In this document: in pieces, positions 8,101 through 16,408 of the stretch
Position numbering within the stretch: the first letter of the stretch is position 1
How the letters are laid out: every line of letters starts with the position of its first letter
Position numbers and translations under genes: made by a program
The notes under the pieces: generated by a model
The model's database searches: none
What the model was told of the DNA's origin: nothing
What the model saw: only the letters and a program-made list of their open reading frames with translations
Source of the DNA: SHNJ01 sp964458615
GTDB lineage: Bacteria > Pseudomonadota > Alphaproteobacteria > SHNJ01
Assembly (NCBI GenBank): GCA_964458615.1
Contig: CAYWJR010000002.1
Span: 14,297 to 78,296, forward strand
DNA length: 64,000 nucleotides
Direction of reading: 5' to 3'

Positions 8101-9617
8101 TTTCCAAAATCCGCGTCCGCGACGGGGCGGCCGATCTGTATCACACCGATTACGGGTACGACGCCAACGGCAACATCAACGCGATCACCGACAACGTGGT
8201 GGGCGCGCGCACCCAATCCTTCACCTATGACGAACTGGATCGGTTGACGGTTGCATCCAGCGGTACGGGCGGCAACGGTGCGTATGGCGTTGAATCCTAT
8301 GGGTATGATGCGGCATCGAACCGTACGTCCAAGGTGACTTTGGCCGGAACTGAAACTTATAATTACGCATCGACATCCAACCGGTTGAATAATATCGTTA
8401 AAAACGCGATCACACAACGGTCGTTTATTTACGACAATGCCGGCAACGTAATTTCGGACACGCCCATCAATGGCGACATACTGGGTTTGGATTACAACAA
8501 TGCCGGGCGGTATGTGCAGTTGAATAAAAACACCATTGCCAACACATTGTACAAATACAACGCGATGGGCGAACGGGTGATTAAATATTACGAACCGCAA
8601 TGGATCGACGCCATGGCGTTGACCGAGGCATTCCCGATCCTCGCCCCGGTTATCGCCGCCCTGCCCGCCGATCAACAGGACGATGTGATGATCGAATTCG
8701 GCGGGGCGCAAGCCGCCGCATCGAATTACGCGGTTATGCCCATTCCCGCCATCGCCGGGATGACGCATTATCATTATGATCTGGATCACAACCTGATCGC
8801 CGAATCACTGTCCAACGGCAAGGCGATGCGGGAATATATTTATCTGCCCACCAATTTGGCCGTGATTGCGGATAATATCGATATGTCCGCCGCATCCGCC
8901 CTGCCCATCGCGCATTTGAACAACATCGGTTCCACCAACAGCACCAATGAATTGCTGTTCATCATTAACGATCATCTGCGCACACCAACCAAATTGACCA
9001 CCACTGCCAAATCCGTGGTGTGGGACCGATTCCAAACCCCATTCGGCGAAAACGCCGCATTAACCGGCACCAAGGAAACCAACATCCGCCTGCCTGGCCA
9101 GTATTTCGATTTTGAATCCAACTATCATTACAACCTGATGCGCGATTACGACGCCAAAACCGGCCGGTATTTACAGAGTGATCCGATCGGCCTTGCGGGT
9201 GGATTGAACCGATATGGTTACGTCGGCGGCAATCCGGTCAACTTTGTCGATCCTACTGGGGAGAATCCAGCGGCGTCATTAATCATGCGTCAGACTATAT
9301 TGATGGCTTTGCCCGCAGCAATTGCCAATCAAATGAGCAAACCCCCTATGAAACCAGGTGGCGCAATTACCCCAACTTCTGGTAAAAGCGCTAGTGCGCA
9401 AGGAAGAGAAATTGCATCTCAATATGCTATATGCCCCGACCCAAACCAATTACCTCCGGATTGTTTTGAGGAGTGGGTGTATGCTCTTCAAAAATGTAAT
9501 GAAATATGGGACAACCCTAATTATGTACCGCGTGCATCAAATATAGGTGGAAAAAACTTTCCTCAGTGTGTGCGCGGCATGGTTAGTGAATCTTGCGGCG
9601 GCAACCCTACAAACTAA
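5157..9617 (+). CDS. secreted RHS/YD-repeat protein with variable C-terminal tail
   Basis: 1486 aa. The ATG at 5157 opens a clear Sec signal peptide (MKIRIFAALLAGL...AAAA); the frame is open 15 codons further upstream but that extension would bury the signal. After a Cys-containing N-terminal region comes a DUF6531-like start (GNPVTVSTGNKYDHVVDYTT) and a long array of YD repeats (YDANGN, YDALNRL, YTYDELDRL types), which build the RHS cocoon. The core closes with SDPIGLAGGLNRYGYVGGNP and FVDPTGEN, where RHS proteins are self-cleaved and the polymorphic tip begins. The last 115 residues are lower in GC and rich in Cys (CPDPNQLPPDC, CNEIW, FPQCVRGMVSESCGG). I could not assign a toxin fold to this tail. 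The next gene, 8 nt away, may encode its partner. Confidence 0.92.
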   Translation: MKIRIFAALLAGLVLLSNPAAAAWRGDANGPYPDPYTACDSLTLQLGTFNGMMLPRSNNGRLTGYLCYFTIYQPAPISLECANDLQEDAASFGGCIPEAPPKIAGQQCGQVGNPVTVSTGNKYDHVVDYTTGGIEPLSFERYYNSIKGYDRNTSTTADRFDLMGANWRTNWDRELYKFGNTIMYARRADGSEVKFSKSGGTWNLSSNNHDVPLRLAENGSNYEIRDTSDTVETYDGTGKLITVKTRSGYTQTLAYGANNRLTQVTDTQGRSLAFNYVVYTQGNGDISEMMVDTMTTTDGRIYKYNYSHREIPIPPNMPHITTASYAPYTLSQVIYPDNTPLDPNDNPKLTYHYEDANYPQFLTGITDEKNNRLATYTYNSEGRATQSTHAGGAENTTIAYTNATTRTVTNALGKQTIYRYSTVEGAPKITQVEGIANGTCEAANQNYTYDGNGYPLTKTDWKGFVTKYTYNAQGLQQSRIEAFGTAHARTITTTWHGTFRTPTQIVEPGKTTDYTYDPTTGWMLTKTETDTTTHSVPYATNGQTRTWTYTYTAAGLVDTINGPRTDVTDVTDYDYDAAGNLTRITNALGQQTNITSYDLNGLPLTMTDANNVSTTMTYNERLWLKTSTTAGATTTFDYEPTGNIQKITLPNGAFLQYGYDNAQRLTSIENNIGERVEFTLDAMGNRTETRIKNNAAQIMYQHNQVFDALGRLYRDIGALNQTATFGYDKNDNNTSVQNPRLYSTTMAFDALNRLQTETNALSGITSRINNAQNLITNVTDPRNIATNYVYNGFGEAIYESTPDGGNITLYRNAGGNITQRIDGRGVITNFTFDALNRMLTETYPAASAENRTYIYDNATAGEYGKTRLWRMTDDSGSTTYVYDARGNIVKNTHVIQGTSYLTRYEYNLADQLTKIIYPSGRVVNYVRDAMGRVISVTTQITSVSGAVNLATSISYTPFGEVSGFTYGNGLTAQINYDTDYRISKIRVRDGAADLYHTDYGYDANGNINAITDNVVGARTQSFTYDELDRLTVASSGTGGNGAYGVESYGYDAASNRTSKVTLAGTETYNYASTSNRLNNIVKNAITQRSFIYDNAGNVISDTPINGDILGLDYNNAGRYVQLNKNTIANTLYKYNAMGERVIKYYEPQWIDAMALTEAFPILAPVIAALPADQQDDVMIEFGGAQAAASNYAVMPIPAIAGMTHYHYDLDHNLIAESLSNGKAMREYIYLPTNLAVIADNIDMSAASALPIAHLNNIGSTNSTNELLFIINDHLRTPTKLTTTAKSVVWDRFQTPFGENAALTGTKETNIRLPGQYFDFESNYHYNLMRDYDAKTGRYLQSDPIGLAGGLNRYGYVGGNPVNFVDPTGENPAASLIMRQTILMALPAAIANQMSKPPMKPGGAITPTSGKSASAQGREIASQYAICPDPNQLPPDCFEEWVYALQKCNEIWDNPNYVPRASNIGGKNFPQCVRGMVSESCGGNPTN
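8939..9162 (+). repeat. RHS core segment, copy 1 of a direct duplication
   Basis: This 224-bp stretch of the RHS core reappears without indels at 10156-10379 (offset 1217 bp), with scattered third-position differences. The copies bracket the variable tail and the TPR gene. Confidence 0.9.
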
Positions 9618-9625
9618 GATAATCT

Positions 9626-10120
9626 ATGCAATCAAACCACAAAAATAAAGCCTCAATTCAAAATATTGTTGAGTCAATTAGATATTTAACTAGGAATGGA
9701 TGCTACAATCAGGCGCTGAATTTATGCAACAACCTTATTGCGAATGATTGGCAATATGAGGGATATTTTGAAAGATCATATATATATTTTTATCAAAAAG
9801 AATATGATCTGGCATTAAAAGATAAGTACAGGTTACTTGATATGCTAGAAAAAAAAGCAGCAACTTATTTTTCAATAGCGGAGATTAATAGATTTAAAGG
9901 AAATTTACCTGAAGCAATCAAATCTTACGATAAATCTAGAGAGGAAGATCGCGATGGATTTTACGAGATAGCGACATATTTCAGGGCAATTTGTTTTTAT
10001 AATTTGAATGATTATAAAAATGCTCTGCAAGAGTGTCTGAAATTAAATCCTTCTGAAAAATTAGGGCCACACCCATCTGTTGGGGAATTAATAGAAGCAC
10101 TAAGAAGCAAGTCTAGCTAG
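9626..10120 (+). CDS. TPR-repeat protein, candidate RHS immunity partner
   Basis: 164 aa, no signal peptide, built of helical pairs of TPR type (for example CYNQALNLCNNLI, YFERSYIYFYQKEYDLALKD, AEINRFKGNLPEAIKSYDKS, CFYNLNDYKNALQECLKLNP), about four repeats. It is markedly AT-rich compared with the RHS core. The gap to the RHS stop is 8 nt. Position, size and composition are those of an immunity gene next to a polymorphic toxin tail, but TPR proteins have many roles and no family-specific motif was recognised, so the immunity role is inference. The ribosome site is weak (AAGATAA), which fits coupling to the RHS gene. Confidence 0.7.
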   Translation: MQSNHKNKASIQNIVESIRYLTRNGCYNQALNLCNNLIANDWQYEGYFERSYIYFYQKEYDLALKDKYRLLDMLEKKAATYFSIAEINRFKGNLPEAIKSYDKSREEDRDGFYEIATYFRAICFYNLNDYKNALQECLKLNPSEKLGPHPSVGELIEALRSKSS

Positions 10121-10144
10121 TGATTCACATATCTAAATAATAAC

Positions 10145-10387
10145 TTGCTACGGCACAGCACCAATGAATTGTTGTTCATCATCAACGATCATCTGCGCAC
10201 ACCAACCAAATTGACCACATCCGCCAAGACCGTGGTGTGGGACCGGTTCCAAACCCCGTTCGGCGAAAACGCAAACCTAACCGGCACCAAGGAAACCAAC
10301 ATCCGCCTGCCCGGCCAGTATTTCGATTTTGAATCCAATTACCATTACAATCTGATGCGTGATTACAATGCTAAGCTGGCCTGGTAG
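10145..10387 (+). pseudogene. displaced RHS core fragment
   Basis: An 80-codon frame starting at TTG repeats the RHS core from STNELLFIINDHLRTPTKL to YNLMRDY and then stops after NAKLAW, just before where the conserved DPIGLAGG motif and a new tip would follow. No signal, promoter or ribosome site is evident and nothing tip-like comes after it. It looks like the residue of an older C-terminal module displaced by recombination, the usual way RHS loci exchange tips. It may still serve as homology for further exchange. Confidence 0.8.
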
Positions 10388-10419
10388 CTTGTGCGCCAGG
10401 TTACAAGGATATTTTGACA

Positions 10420-10440
10420 CATAACACAAATGCATAACAC
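10420..10440 (+). repeat. direct repeat CATAACAC upstream of the response regulator
   Basis: Two copies of CATAACAC (10420-10427 and 10433-10440) spaced 13 bp start to start, with a degenerate third copy (CATAAAAA, 10449). They follow a TTGACA at 10414-10419. Tandem half-sites are typical of OmpR-family binding, so autoregulation is possible, but the evidence is thin. Confidence 0.25.
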
Positions 10441-10569
10441 GGCAAATCATAAAAATTTATGCAAAACAACAAACAAAATTTCTTTAGAAGAATAAATAAT
10501 AAAGGCAGAATTGCATTTTCGGGCTATATTCAATCCAGTTAATTTATGCGCAATCAGACCGAGGTCTTG

Positions 10570-11250
10570 ATGAAAATATTAATAATCGAAGATGATCCCA
10601 AGATACGCGCCTATATAGAGAAAGGCTTTAAAGAAGCGGGACACACCGCCGATCTTGCCAGCGACGGGGAAATGGGGTTGCATCTTGCGACAACCGAAAA
10701 ATACGATGTCGTGATCGTTGACCGAATGTTGCCCAAAATCGACGGTCTTTCAATTATTACAACATTGCGTGGCAGCGGCAATTTGGCTGGTATTCTGATC
10801 CTAAGTTCTTTGGGCGATGTCGACGACAGAGTCACCGGCCTTCGATCCGGCGGCGACGATTATCTTGTTAAACCATTTGCTTTTATAGAATTGCTGGCAC
10901 GCGTAGAAGCTTTGGGCAAGCGCGCCTCCGCCTCGCCTTCATCGCAATCCCCGGTGTTAAAGGCCGGAGATTTAGAGATGGACTTGCTTGGCCGTAAAGT
11001 GCGGCGCGCCGGCAAGCCGATTGAGCTTCAGGCCCGTGAATTCCAACTTTTGGAATATCTGCTCAAATTCAAAGGCCAGCTTGTCACCCGCACTATGTTG
11101 CTCGAAGGCGTATGGGATTACCATTTCGATCCGCAAACCAGTGTGATCGATGTTCATATCAGCCGTCTTCGCAAAAAACTGGGCGATACGGGAAACAATT
11201 TAATAAAAACGGTGCGCGGTGCAGGATATATCATCGAAGACAGTTTCTAG
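10570..11250 (+). CDS. OmpR-family response regulator
   Basis: 226 aa. REC domain with acidic pair E7/D8-D9, phospho-acceptor D51 (VVIVDRMLPKIDG) and K101 (DDYLVKPF), followed by a winged-helix DNA-binding domain ending in the VIDVHISRLRKKLG and VRGAGY motifs. I chose ATG 10570, with GAGG 5 nt upstream (10561-10564), over the ATG at 10546, because the REC domain then begins with MKILIIEDD as in CusR/QseB relatives. The 3' end overlaps the histidine kinase frame by 32 nt, so the two are co-translated. It is the only regulator adjacent to the ten-gene lipid/photolyase operon that follows and is the best candidate to control it. Confidence 0.92.
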   Translation: MKILIIEDDPKIRAYIEKGFKEAGHTADLASDGEMGLHLATTEKYDVVIVDRMLPKIDGLSIITTLRGSGNLAGILILSSLGDVDDRVTGLRSGGDDYLVKPFAFIELLARVEALGKRASASPSSQSPVLKAGDLEMDLLGRKVRRAGKPIELQAREFQLLEYLLKFKGQLVTRTMLLEGVWDYHFDPQTSVIDVHISRLRKKLGDTGNNLIKTVRGAGYIIEDSF

Positions 11251-12586
11251 GCGCTATTTAAAAAGCTCTAGCTTTAAAATGGCGGCATTGTTCACCGTAT
11301 TGCTGGCGGTGTCTGCGGCGATTCTGGGTTATTTTCTGATCGACTTTGGCAGGCGCGATTTCCTGCGCGAAACGGAAGCCGCGATCAATATCGAGAGCGA
11401 TATGCTATCCAGCCTGGAGCGCGCCAAGAACGGAAGCATTCTGCCTTATATCCAAGAGCGGGCAAAAGACGATCAAATCGTGCGTTTTCGGTACGAGGAC
11501 AAGAACGGCAAGATTTTAAGTGGAACGATTGATCCAATACCCAGCGAGATTCAAAAATTCGCAGAAGGCGTTTTGCGATTCGATCTTGATACCAGCAATG
11601 GAAAACAGGCATTTGCCGCGAAAATCCGCACATTCGACGACGGATCGCGCATTTTCGTCGCGCGGAACGTGCATGAATTAATCGCCAGCTACGACCGCCT
11701 CAATCATCTAAGCTGGTTTATTATGCTGTTGATGTCGGCGGTCGTTCTGGTCAGTTTCGGCATCAGCCATTTCGTCGTCAGCCGCATCAACCGGATCGCG
11801 AAAACGGCGCTTAACATCATGGAAACGGGCGATCTTTCGCAACGAATATCAATCGACAGCGGTTGGGACGACCTTAGCAATCTTTCGATGGTGTTGAACG
11901 GTTTTTTAGAAAAAATAGAGGATTTAATGAGCGGCATCCGCGAGGTCAGCAATAACATCGCGCATGATTTGCGTGCGCCTCTGACCGGGCTGCGAAGCGA
12001 TATCGAAGCCCTGAAAGGGCAAAAAATCGACGACCATCGAATCGATGCCTTATTAGCCGAAGCCGATCGTATTCTTTCGGTTTTCCACGCACTGCTTCGC
12101 ATCGCAAATATTGAAAAAGGAAAACGCAGCCAACTTATGGGTGATGTCAATCTAGGCAAGGTGATAAGAGATGTAGCCGATCTTTATGAACCATTAGCCG
12201 AAGAAAAGGATATTCGGCTTGAAATCACATCTTCGTCCGATGTGACATTAAGGGGCGACAGCGATTTATTATTTCAACTTTTTGCCAATATTTTAGACAA
12301 CGCCATCAAATTTTCGCCGCAAGGATCGGTCATTCGCCTGCGTGCCGAAATACAAAAAGATCAGATAATCGCATTTGTCGAGGATCAGGGAGCCGGTATT
12401 CCCGATCATGAAAAAGAAAAAGTATTCAAACATTTCTATCGTGGCGATGCAAGCCGCAGTGCGCCCGGAAACGGACTTGGCCTAAGCCTTGTCAAGGCGG
12501 TCGTTGAACAACATCACGCGCAAATTACCCTTGAAGACGCGCAACCAGGTTTGAGGGTTAAGATCGCGTTTCAACCTTACCAATAG
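11219..12586 (+). CDS. HAMP-domain sensor histidine kinase
   Basis: 455 aa from a GTG at 11219; there is no good ribosome site and the ATG at codon 21 (11279) would begin directly in the first membrane helix, so the start is uncertain. TM1 is about 21-41, a periplasmic sensor loop about 42-163, TM2 164-186, HAMP 187-240. The HisKA motif has phospho-acceptor H249 (NNIAHDLRAPLTGLRSD), and the ATPase domain has the N box (ANILDNAIKFSP), DQGAG and GNGLGLSL. The sensor loop matches no family I recognise. The gene pairs with the overlapping response regulator. About 70 nt separate it from the downstream operon with no terminator, so read-through is likely. Confidence 0.93.
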   Translation: MQDISSKTVSRRYLKSSSFKMAALFTVLLAVSAAILGYFLIDFGRRDFLRETEAAINIESDMLSSLERAKNGSILPYIQERAKDDQIVRFRYEDKNGKILSGTIDPIPSEIQKFAEGVLRFDLDTSNGKQAFAAKIRTFDDGSRIFVARNVHELIASYDRLNHLSWFIMLLMSAVVLVSFGISHFVVSRINRIAKTALNIMETGDLSQRISIDSGWDDLSNLSMVLNGFLEKIEDLMSGIREVSNNIAHDLRAPLTGLRSDIEALKGQKIDDHRIDALLAEADRILSVFHALLRIANIEKGKRSQLMGDVNLGKVIRDVADLYEPLAEEKDIRLEITSSSDVTLRGDSDLLFQLFANILDNAIKFSPQGSVIRLRAEIQKDQIIAFVEDQGAGIPDHEKEKVFKHFYRGDASRSAPGNGLGLSLVKAVVEQHHAQITLEDAQPGLRVKIAFQPYQ

Positions 12587-12653
12587 TTTAGAATTCGGTA
12601 AGATTATATCAAAGGCATGTGTCTTAGATTGCAATTGTTGAAGGAACAAAGTT

Positions 12654-13925
12654 TTGACGCGCTTGAAAAATAAAAAAATTGCTGTCATCGGCACGGGCAT
12701 TTCCGGCTTGGGTTCGGCTTCGCTGCTATACCCTCATCACGACATAACCATTTACGAAAAAAACTCTTATATAGGCGGGCACAGCCGGACGCTGGATATT
12801 GCGATAAACGACAATATTATTTCGGTCGATACCGGATTTATCGTATTTAACAAAAAAAATTATCCTTTGTTGACCCGGCTTTTCAAGCATCTTGACGTTC
12901 CGGTTGTCGAAAGCGCTATGTCGTTCGGCGCAAGCGTCAATAACGGCTGGCTAGAGTATGGCACAAATGGACTTAGCAGTTTGTTGGCGCAGAAAGCAAA
13001 TTTGCTAAGGCCCGATTTTTGGAAAATGTCGGCGGATATTTTAAAATTCAACAAAAATGCTAAAAAATACCTGACTAAAGACCCGTCTTTCACCCTAGGC
13101 GAGTGTTTGGATGATTTAGGATTGGGAATTTGGTTCCGCCATTATTTTCTTTTGGCCATGGGCGGTGCAATATGGAGCACACCGCTTTCTGAAATGTTGA
13201 AATTTCCGGCCAGCACATTTATTCGATTTTTTGATAATCATGGGCTTTTGACAATTAACGATCATCCGCAATGGTATACGGTGCGCGGCGGAAGCCGCGA
13301 ATATGTAAATCGTTTAACCGCTCCTTTTCAGGGTCGTATCCGCACAAATTGCGGCGTTGAAAAAGTTCAACGCGTTGCCGAAGGCGTTATAGTCAAAGAC
13401 GATAAGGGACAAATCGAAAATTACGAGCATGTCGTTTTCGCCTGCCACGCCGACCAGGCTCTGGCCATGATTGAAAACCCCGACAAAGATGAGAAGAAAA
13501 TACTTTCCGCCTTCAAGTATCAGCCCAACCGCGCTGTTTTACACAGCGATGCAAGCTTTATGCCCAAACGCAAAAGCGCCTGGGCAAGCTGGGTTTATTT
13601 GTTGGAAGGCAAAATCGACGACAAACCGAACATGTCCCTAAGTTATTGGATGAACAATCTTCAGCCACTTGGAACCGATCAACCGATCATCGTTACGTTA
13701 AACCCCGGGCGCGAACCGGATCCGCGCCTTGTTTATAACGATTATATTTTCGAGCATCCGGTTTTCGATGCCGACGCCATCAACAATCAGGCAAAGATCG
13801 CGGAAATTCAGGGGCGCAATCGCCTTTGGTTTTGCGGCGCTTATCAACGTTATGGATTTCATGAAGACGGCCTTGGCAGTGCCGTGAAATTGGCCGAACG
13901 CATGGGAATAGATACCCCATGGTAA
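12654..13925 (+). CDS. FAD-dependent amine-oxidase-like protein (COG2907 type)
   Basis: 423 aa. TTG start at 12654 supported by AAGGA 8 nt upstream. The N-terminal GTGISGLGSASLL is the FAD-binding Rossmann motif, followed by YEKNSYIGGHSRT and DTGFIVFNKKNYP, typical of the NAD(P)/FAD-binding proteins found next to DUF1365 and CFA synthase genes. It ends with LWFCGAYQRYGFHEDGLGSAV. Predicted cytoplasmic or membrane-peripheral flavoprotein that likely acts on phospholipid acyl chains with the methyltransferase two genes on; desaturation is a possibility by analogy with furan-fatty-acid pathways. It overlaps the next gene by 7 nt. Confidence 0.87.
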   Translation: MTRLKNKKIAVIGTGISGLGSASLLYPHHDITIYEKNSYIGGHSRTLDIAINDNIISVDTGFIVFNKKNYPLLTRLFKHLDVPVVESAMSFGASVNNGWLEYGTNGLSSLLAQKANLLRPDFWKMSADILKFNKNAKKYLTKDPSFTLGECLDDLGLGIWFRHYFLLAMGGAIWSTPLSEMLKFPASTFIRFFDNHGLLTINDHPQWYTVRGGSREYVNRLTAPFQGRIRTNCGVEKVQRVAEGVIVKDDKGQIENYEHVVFACHADQALAMIENPDKDEKKILSAFKYQPNRAVLHSDASFMPKRKSAWASWVYLLEGKIDDKPNMSLSYWMNNLQPLGTDQPIIVTLNPGREPDPRLVYNDYIFEHPVFDADAINNQAKIAEIQGRNRLWFCGAYQRYGFHEDGLGSAVKLAERMGIDTPW

Positions 13926-14680
13926 ATACCCCGCATATTTACAGCGCCAAGGTGGTTCACAAACGAATACTGCCTAAAGAAAATTCATTCTCTTACTCCG
14001 TCTACTATCTCGTTTTACCCTTGCCCGCCTCAACGGTTCCCGGCTGGCTTGCAAGTTTTCATGCAAAAGACCTCGGATTTCGAGATGGCAGCGATCCTTT
14101 GGATTACGCCAAAAAAATTCTGGCCGATTATGGCCTAAACACGATCTGCGACAGAATTGTGTTGGTAACCATGCCGCGTGTTTTGGGATATGTTTTCAAT
14201 CCTGTCAGCTTTTATCTCTGCCTTGACACCACAGACAGTCTAAGGGCGGTTTTATGTGAAGTGCATAATACGTTTGGCGAACAACACACCTATGTGTGCG
14301 CAAATCCCGATCATACTCCTATAAATGCTGAACAATGGCTGGAAGCGTCTAAGGAATTTCACGTCTCTCCTTTTCTGGATCGATCCGGCGATTATCTTTT
14401 TCGTTTCAATTTAAGCGCCGACAGTCTTGGTATATGGATAGACTATTATGATAAAGAGCAGCAAAAACAGTTGATTACTTCGTTGATTGGAACATTCTCG
14501 CCCCTTACGCCATACTATCTTCGCCGCGCTTTTTGGCGGCATCCCATGGTCACTCTTAAGGCTATATCGCTTATACATTGGCAGGCGCTGCGACTGGTTT
14601 TTAAAGGCATTCGATACATTGCCAAGCCTGCGCAATTTGAAAGTAAAGTCACCGGCACCAGAAATCTTAAAAAAATGTAA
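13919..14680 (+). CDS. DUF1365 domain-containing protein
   Basis: 253 aa. Starts HIYSAKVVHKRILPKENSFSY and contains MPRVLGYVFNPVSFYLCLD and VHNTFGEQHTYV, the characteristic DUF1365 blocks. The biochemical activity is unknown; the family almost always lies between the FAD protein and the CFA-synthase-like gene, as here, and is presumed to act in the same lipid modification. No transmembrane helix is obvious. Start overlaps the upstream gene by 7 nt. Confidence 0.88.
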   Translation: MVNTPHIYSAKVVHKRILPKENSFSYSVYYLVLPLPASTVPGWLASFHAKDLGFRDGSDPLDYAKKILADYGLNTICDRIVLVTMPRVLGYVFNPVSFYLCLDTTDSLRAVLCEVHNTFGEQHTYVCANPDHTPINAEQWLEASKEFHVSPFLDRSGDYLFRFNLSADSLGIWIDYYDKEQQKQLITSLIGTFSPLTPYYLRRAFWRHPMVTLKAISLIHWQALRLVFKGIRYIAKPAQFESKVTGTRNLKKM

Positions 14681-14742
14681 GACAAGAGAAAGTCAAATGA
14701 CAGGAAGCCAAGCTTATAAAAAAGGCTATAATGAGGTAAATT

Positions 14743-15903
14743 ATGTTTGATCGTCATATCACAAACCGCTTTCTGACCGCCCTGAATCATATTGAATATG
14801 GATCGATATCAATCGCAACGCCCGATGGAAAGAAGTATTCTTTCAGCGGGCCAAAGCCAGGGGCCTGTGCCCAACTGGATATTCATGATTGGCGCGTGAT
14901 CAGTGCGATGCTCCGGCACGGTGACATAGCTCTTGCGGAAGCGTACCGCGACGGTTGGTGGGATTCTTTCGATCCTGCCGAACTTTTTTTGTTCGGCCTG
15001 CAAAATCAATCTGCGCTCGATGGCTATATTTACGGCAACGCGTTCGGAAAACTGGCGTCGAGAATAGCTTATTTGTTTACGCGCAATACGGTGAATGGCA
15101 GCAAAAAAAATATTCATGCGCATTATGACCTGGGCAACGAATTCTATGCTCTTTGGCTCGACCCAAGCATGACCTACTCTTCGGCGATTTTTAAAAATGA
15201 TACAGAAAACCTGCAAGCGGCTCAGCACCATAAATACGACCGGATTATCGAACGCTTAAACCCTTCGGGCAGCCTCTTGGAAATAGGATGCGGCTGGGGC
15301 GGTTTTGCCGAAAGAGCGCTTGGAAAAGGCGACTACAACATCAAAGGTTTGACGATTTCAAAGGCTCAGCATGATTTCGCAACCAACCGCATAGGCAAGA
15401 ATGCGGTGATCGCGCTAGAGGATTACCGCCATCAAAAAGGTTTGTACGACCAAATTGTATCCATCGAAATGTTCGAAGCGGTGGGCGAGAAATTCTGGCC
15501 TGTTTATTTCTCAAAAGTAAAATCCCTTTTAGCGGACAAAGGCAAGGCAGTCATTCAAACCATCACGATTGCGGATGCGTGTTTCGAACGCTACCGCAAA
15601 TGCGGCGATGCGATTCGCACTTTTATTTTTCCGGGCGGGATGCTGCCCTGCCCGTCGCGATTCCACGAAGAAACCGCCAAGGCCGGATTGCGCGTGACGG
15701 ACGAGTTCGCATTTGGCCAGGATTATGCCCTTACGTTGTCGCATTGGCTCAAAAACTTCGATGCCAAAGTCAACCAGGTGAAAAGTATGGGTTTTGACGA
15801 TAAATTTATACGCATGTGGCGGTTTTATCTGACCTGCTGCATCGCAGCTTTCAGACATGGCCGCACGAGCGTGGTGCAGTGGGAGTTGCAACATGCGGCA
15901 TAG
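14743..15903 (+). CDS. cyclopropane-fatty-acyl-phospholipid synthase family methyltransferase
   Basis: 386-aa SAM-dependent enzyme. HAHYDLGNEFYALWLDPSMTYS and LLEIGCGWGGFAERAL (SAM motif I), VSIEMFEAVGEKFWPVYF and the FIFPGGMLPCPSRF block are all CFA-synthase hallmarks. It would transfer a methyl or methylene group to unsaturated acyl chains of membrane phospholipids. GAGG lies 8 nt before the ATG. In this genomic setting it could make cyclopropane acids or be a UfaM-like methylase that forms 11-methyl fatty acids; sequence alone does not decide. A 62-nt gap separates it from DUF1365, the longest within the operon. Confidence 0.92.
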   Translation: MFDRHITNRFLTALNHIEYGSISIATPDGKKYSFSGPKPGACAQLDIHDWRVISAMLRHGDIALAEAYRDGWWDSFDPAELFLFGLQNQSALDGYIYGNAFGKLASRIAYLFTRNTVNGSKKNIHAHYDLGNEFYALWLDPSMTYSSAIFKNDTENLQAAQHHKYDRIIERLNPSGSLLEIGCGWGGFAERALGKGDYNIKGLTISKAQHDFATNRIGKNAVIALEDYRHQKGLYDQIVSIEMFEAVGEKFWPVYFSKVKSLLADKGKAVIQTITIADACFERYRKCGDAIRTFIFPGGMLPCPSRFHEETAKAGLRVTDEFAFGQDYALTLSHWLKNFDAKVNQVKSMGFDDKFIRMWRFYLTCCIAAFRHGRTSVVQWELQHAA

Positions 15904-16408
15904 TTTTATTATATTTTTTGCATTACTGCTTAACGCGCAGGCCGCATTTTCCGCGCAAGCTATTTTTTCAAGCATTCCGAACGCTTCGGTCGTAGGCCGT
16001 GGCGTGCTGTCTTATGTTTTTTGGGATGTGTATGAAGCGACCTTGTATGCGCCAGAAGGAAGGTGGGATCCAGCGACACCGTTCGCTGTATCGATCGAAT
16101 ATTATCATTCGATTAACGGAGTAGACATCGCCGATGTATCGGTGCAGGAAATGCGCAGGCAGGGTTTTACCGATGAAGTAAAGCTGGCGGCGTGGCATTC
16201 GCAAATGAAAGACATATTCCCAAATGTCAGCAACGGCACAGTTTTATCGGCTGTTTACACCCCCGGAAAGCAAACCACTTTTTATAATTCAAACGAGATG
16301 ATTGGTTCTGTAAAAGGCGATGATTTCGGGCAGCGGTTTTTTGGAATATGGCTTGACGAAAACACATCAAAGCCAAACTTGCGCCGCGCGCTTTTGGGTA
16401 TGAAATGA
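15893..16408 (+). CDS. chalcone-isomerase-like periplasmic protein
   Basis: 171 aa, start ATG 15893 (GGAG 7-8 nt upstream, overlapping the methyltransferase stop by 11 nt). A signal peptide (IIFFALLLNAQAAFSA) is followed by a small beta-rich domain with VGRGVLSYVFWDVYEATLYAP and FGQRFFGIWLDENTSKPNLRRALLG, which match the bacterial chalcone-isomerase-like family. Such proteins lack proven isomerase activity and may bind fatty acids in the periplasm, which suits its place next to lipid-modifying enzymes. The 3' end overlaps the transporter start by 4 nt. Confidence 0.83.
   Translation: MRHSFIIFFALLLNAQAAFSAQAIFSSIPNASVVGRGVLSYVFWDVYEATLYAPEGRWDPATPFAVSIEYYHSINGVDIADVSVQEMRRQGFTDEVKLAAWHSQMKDIFPNVSNGTVLSAVYTPGKQTTFYNSNEMIGSVKGDDFGQRFFGIWLDENTSKPNLRRALLGMK

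Noticed and set aside
8064..8789. 241-codon minus-strand frame within the RHS gene
   Set aside because: A shadow of the repetitive RHS core; low-complexity I/V/G-rich translation and no independent start signals.
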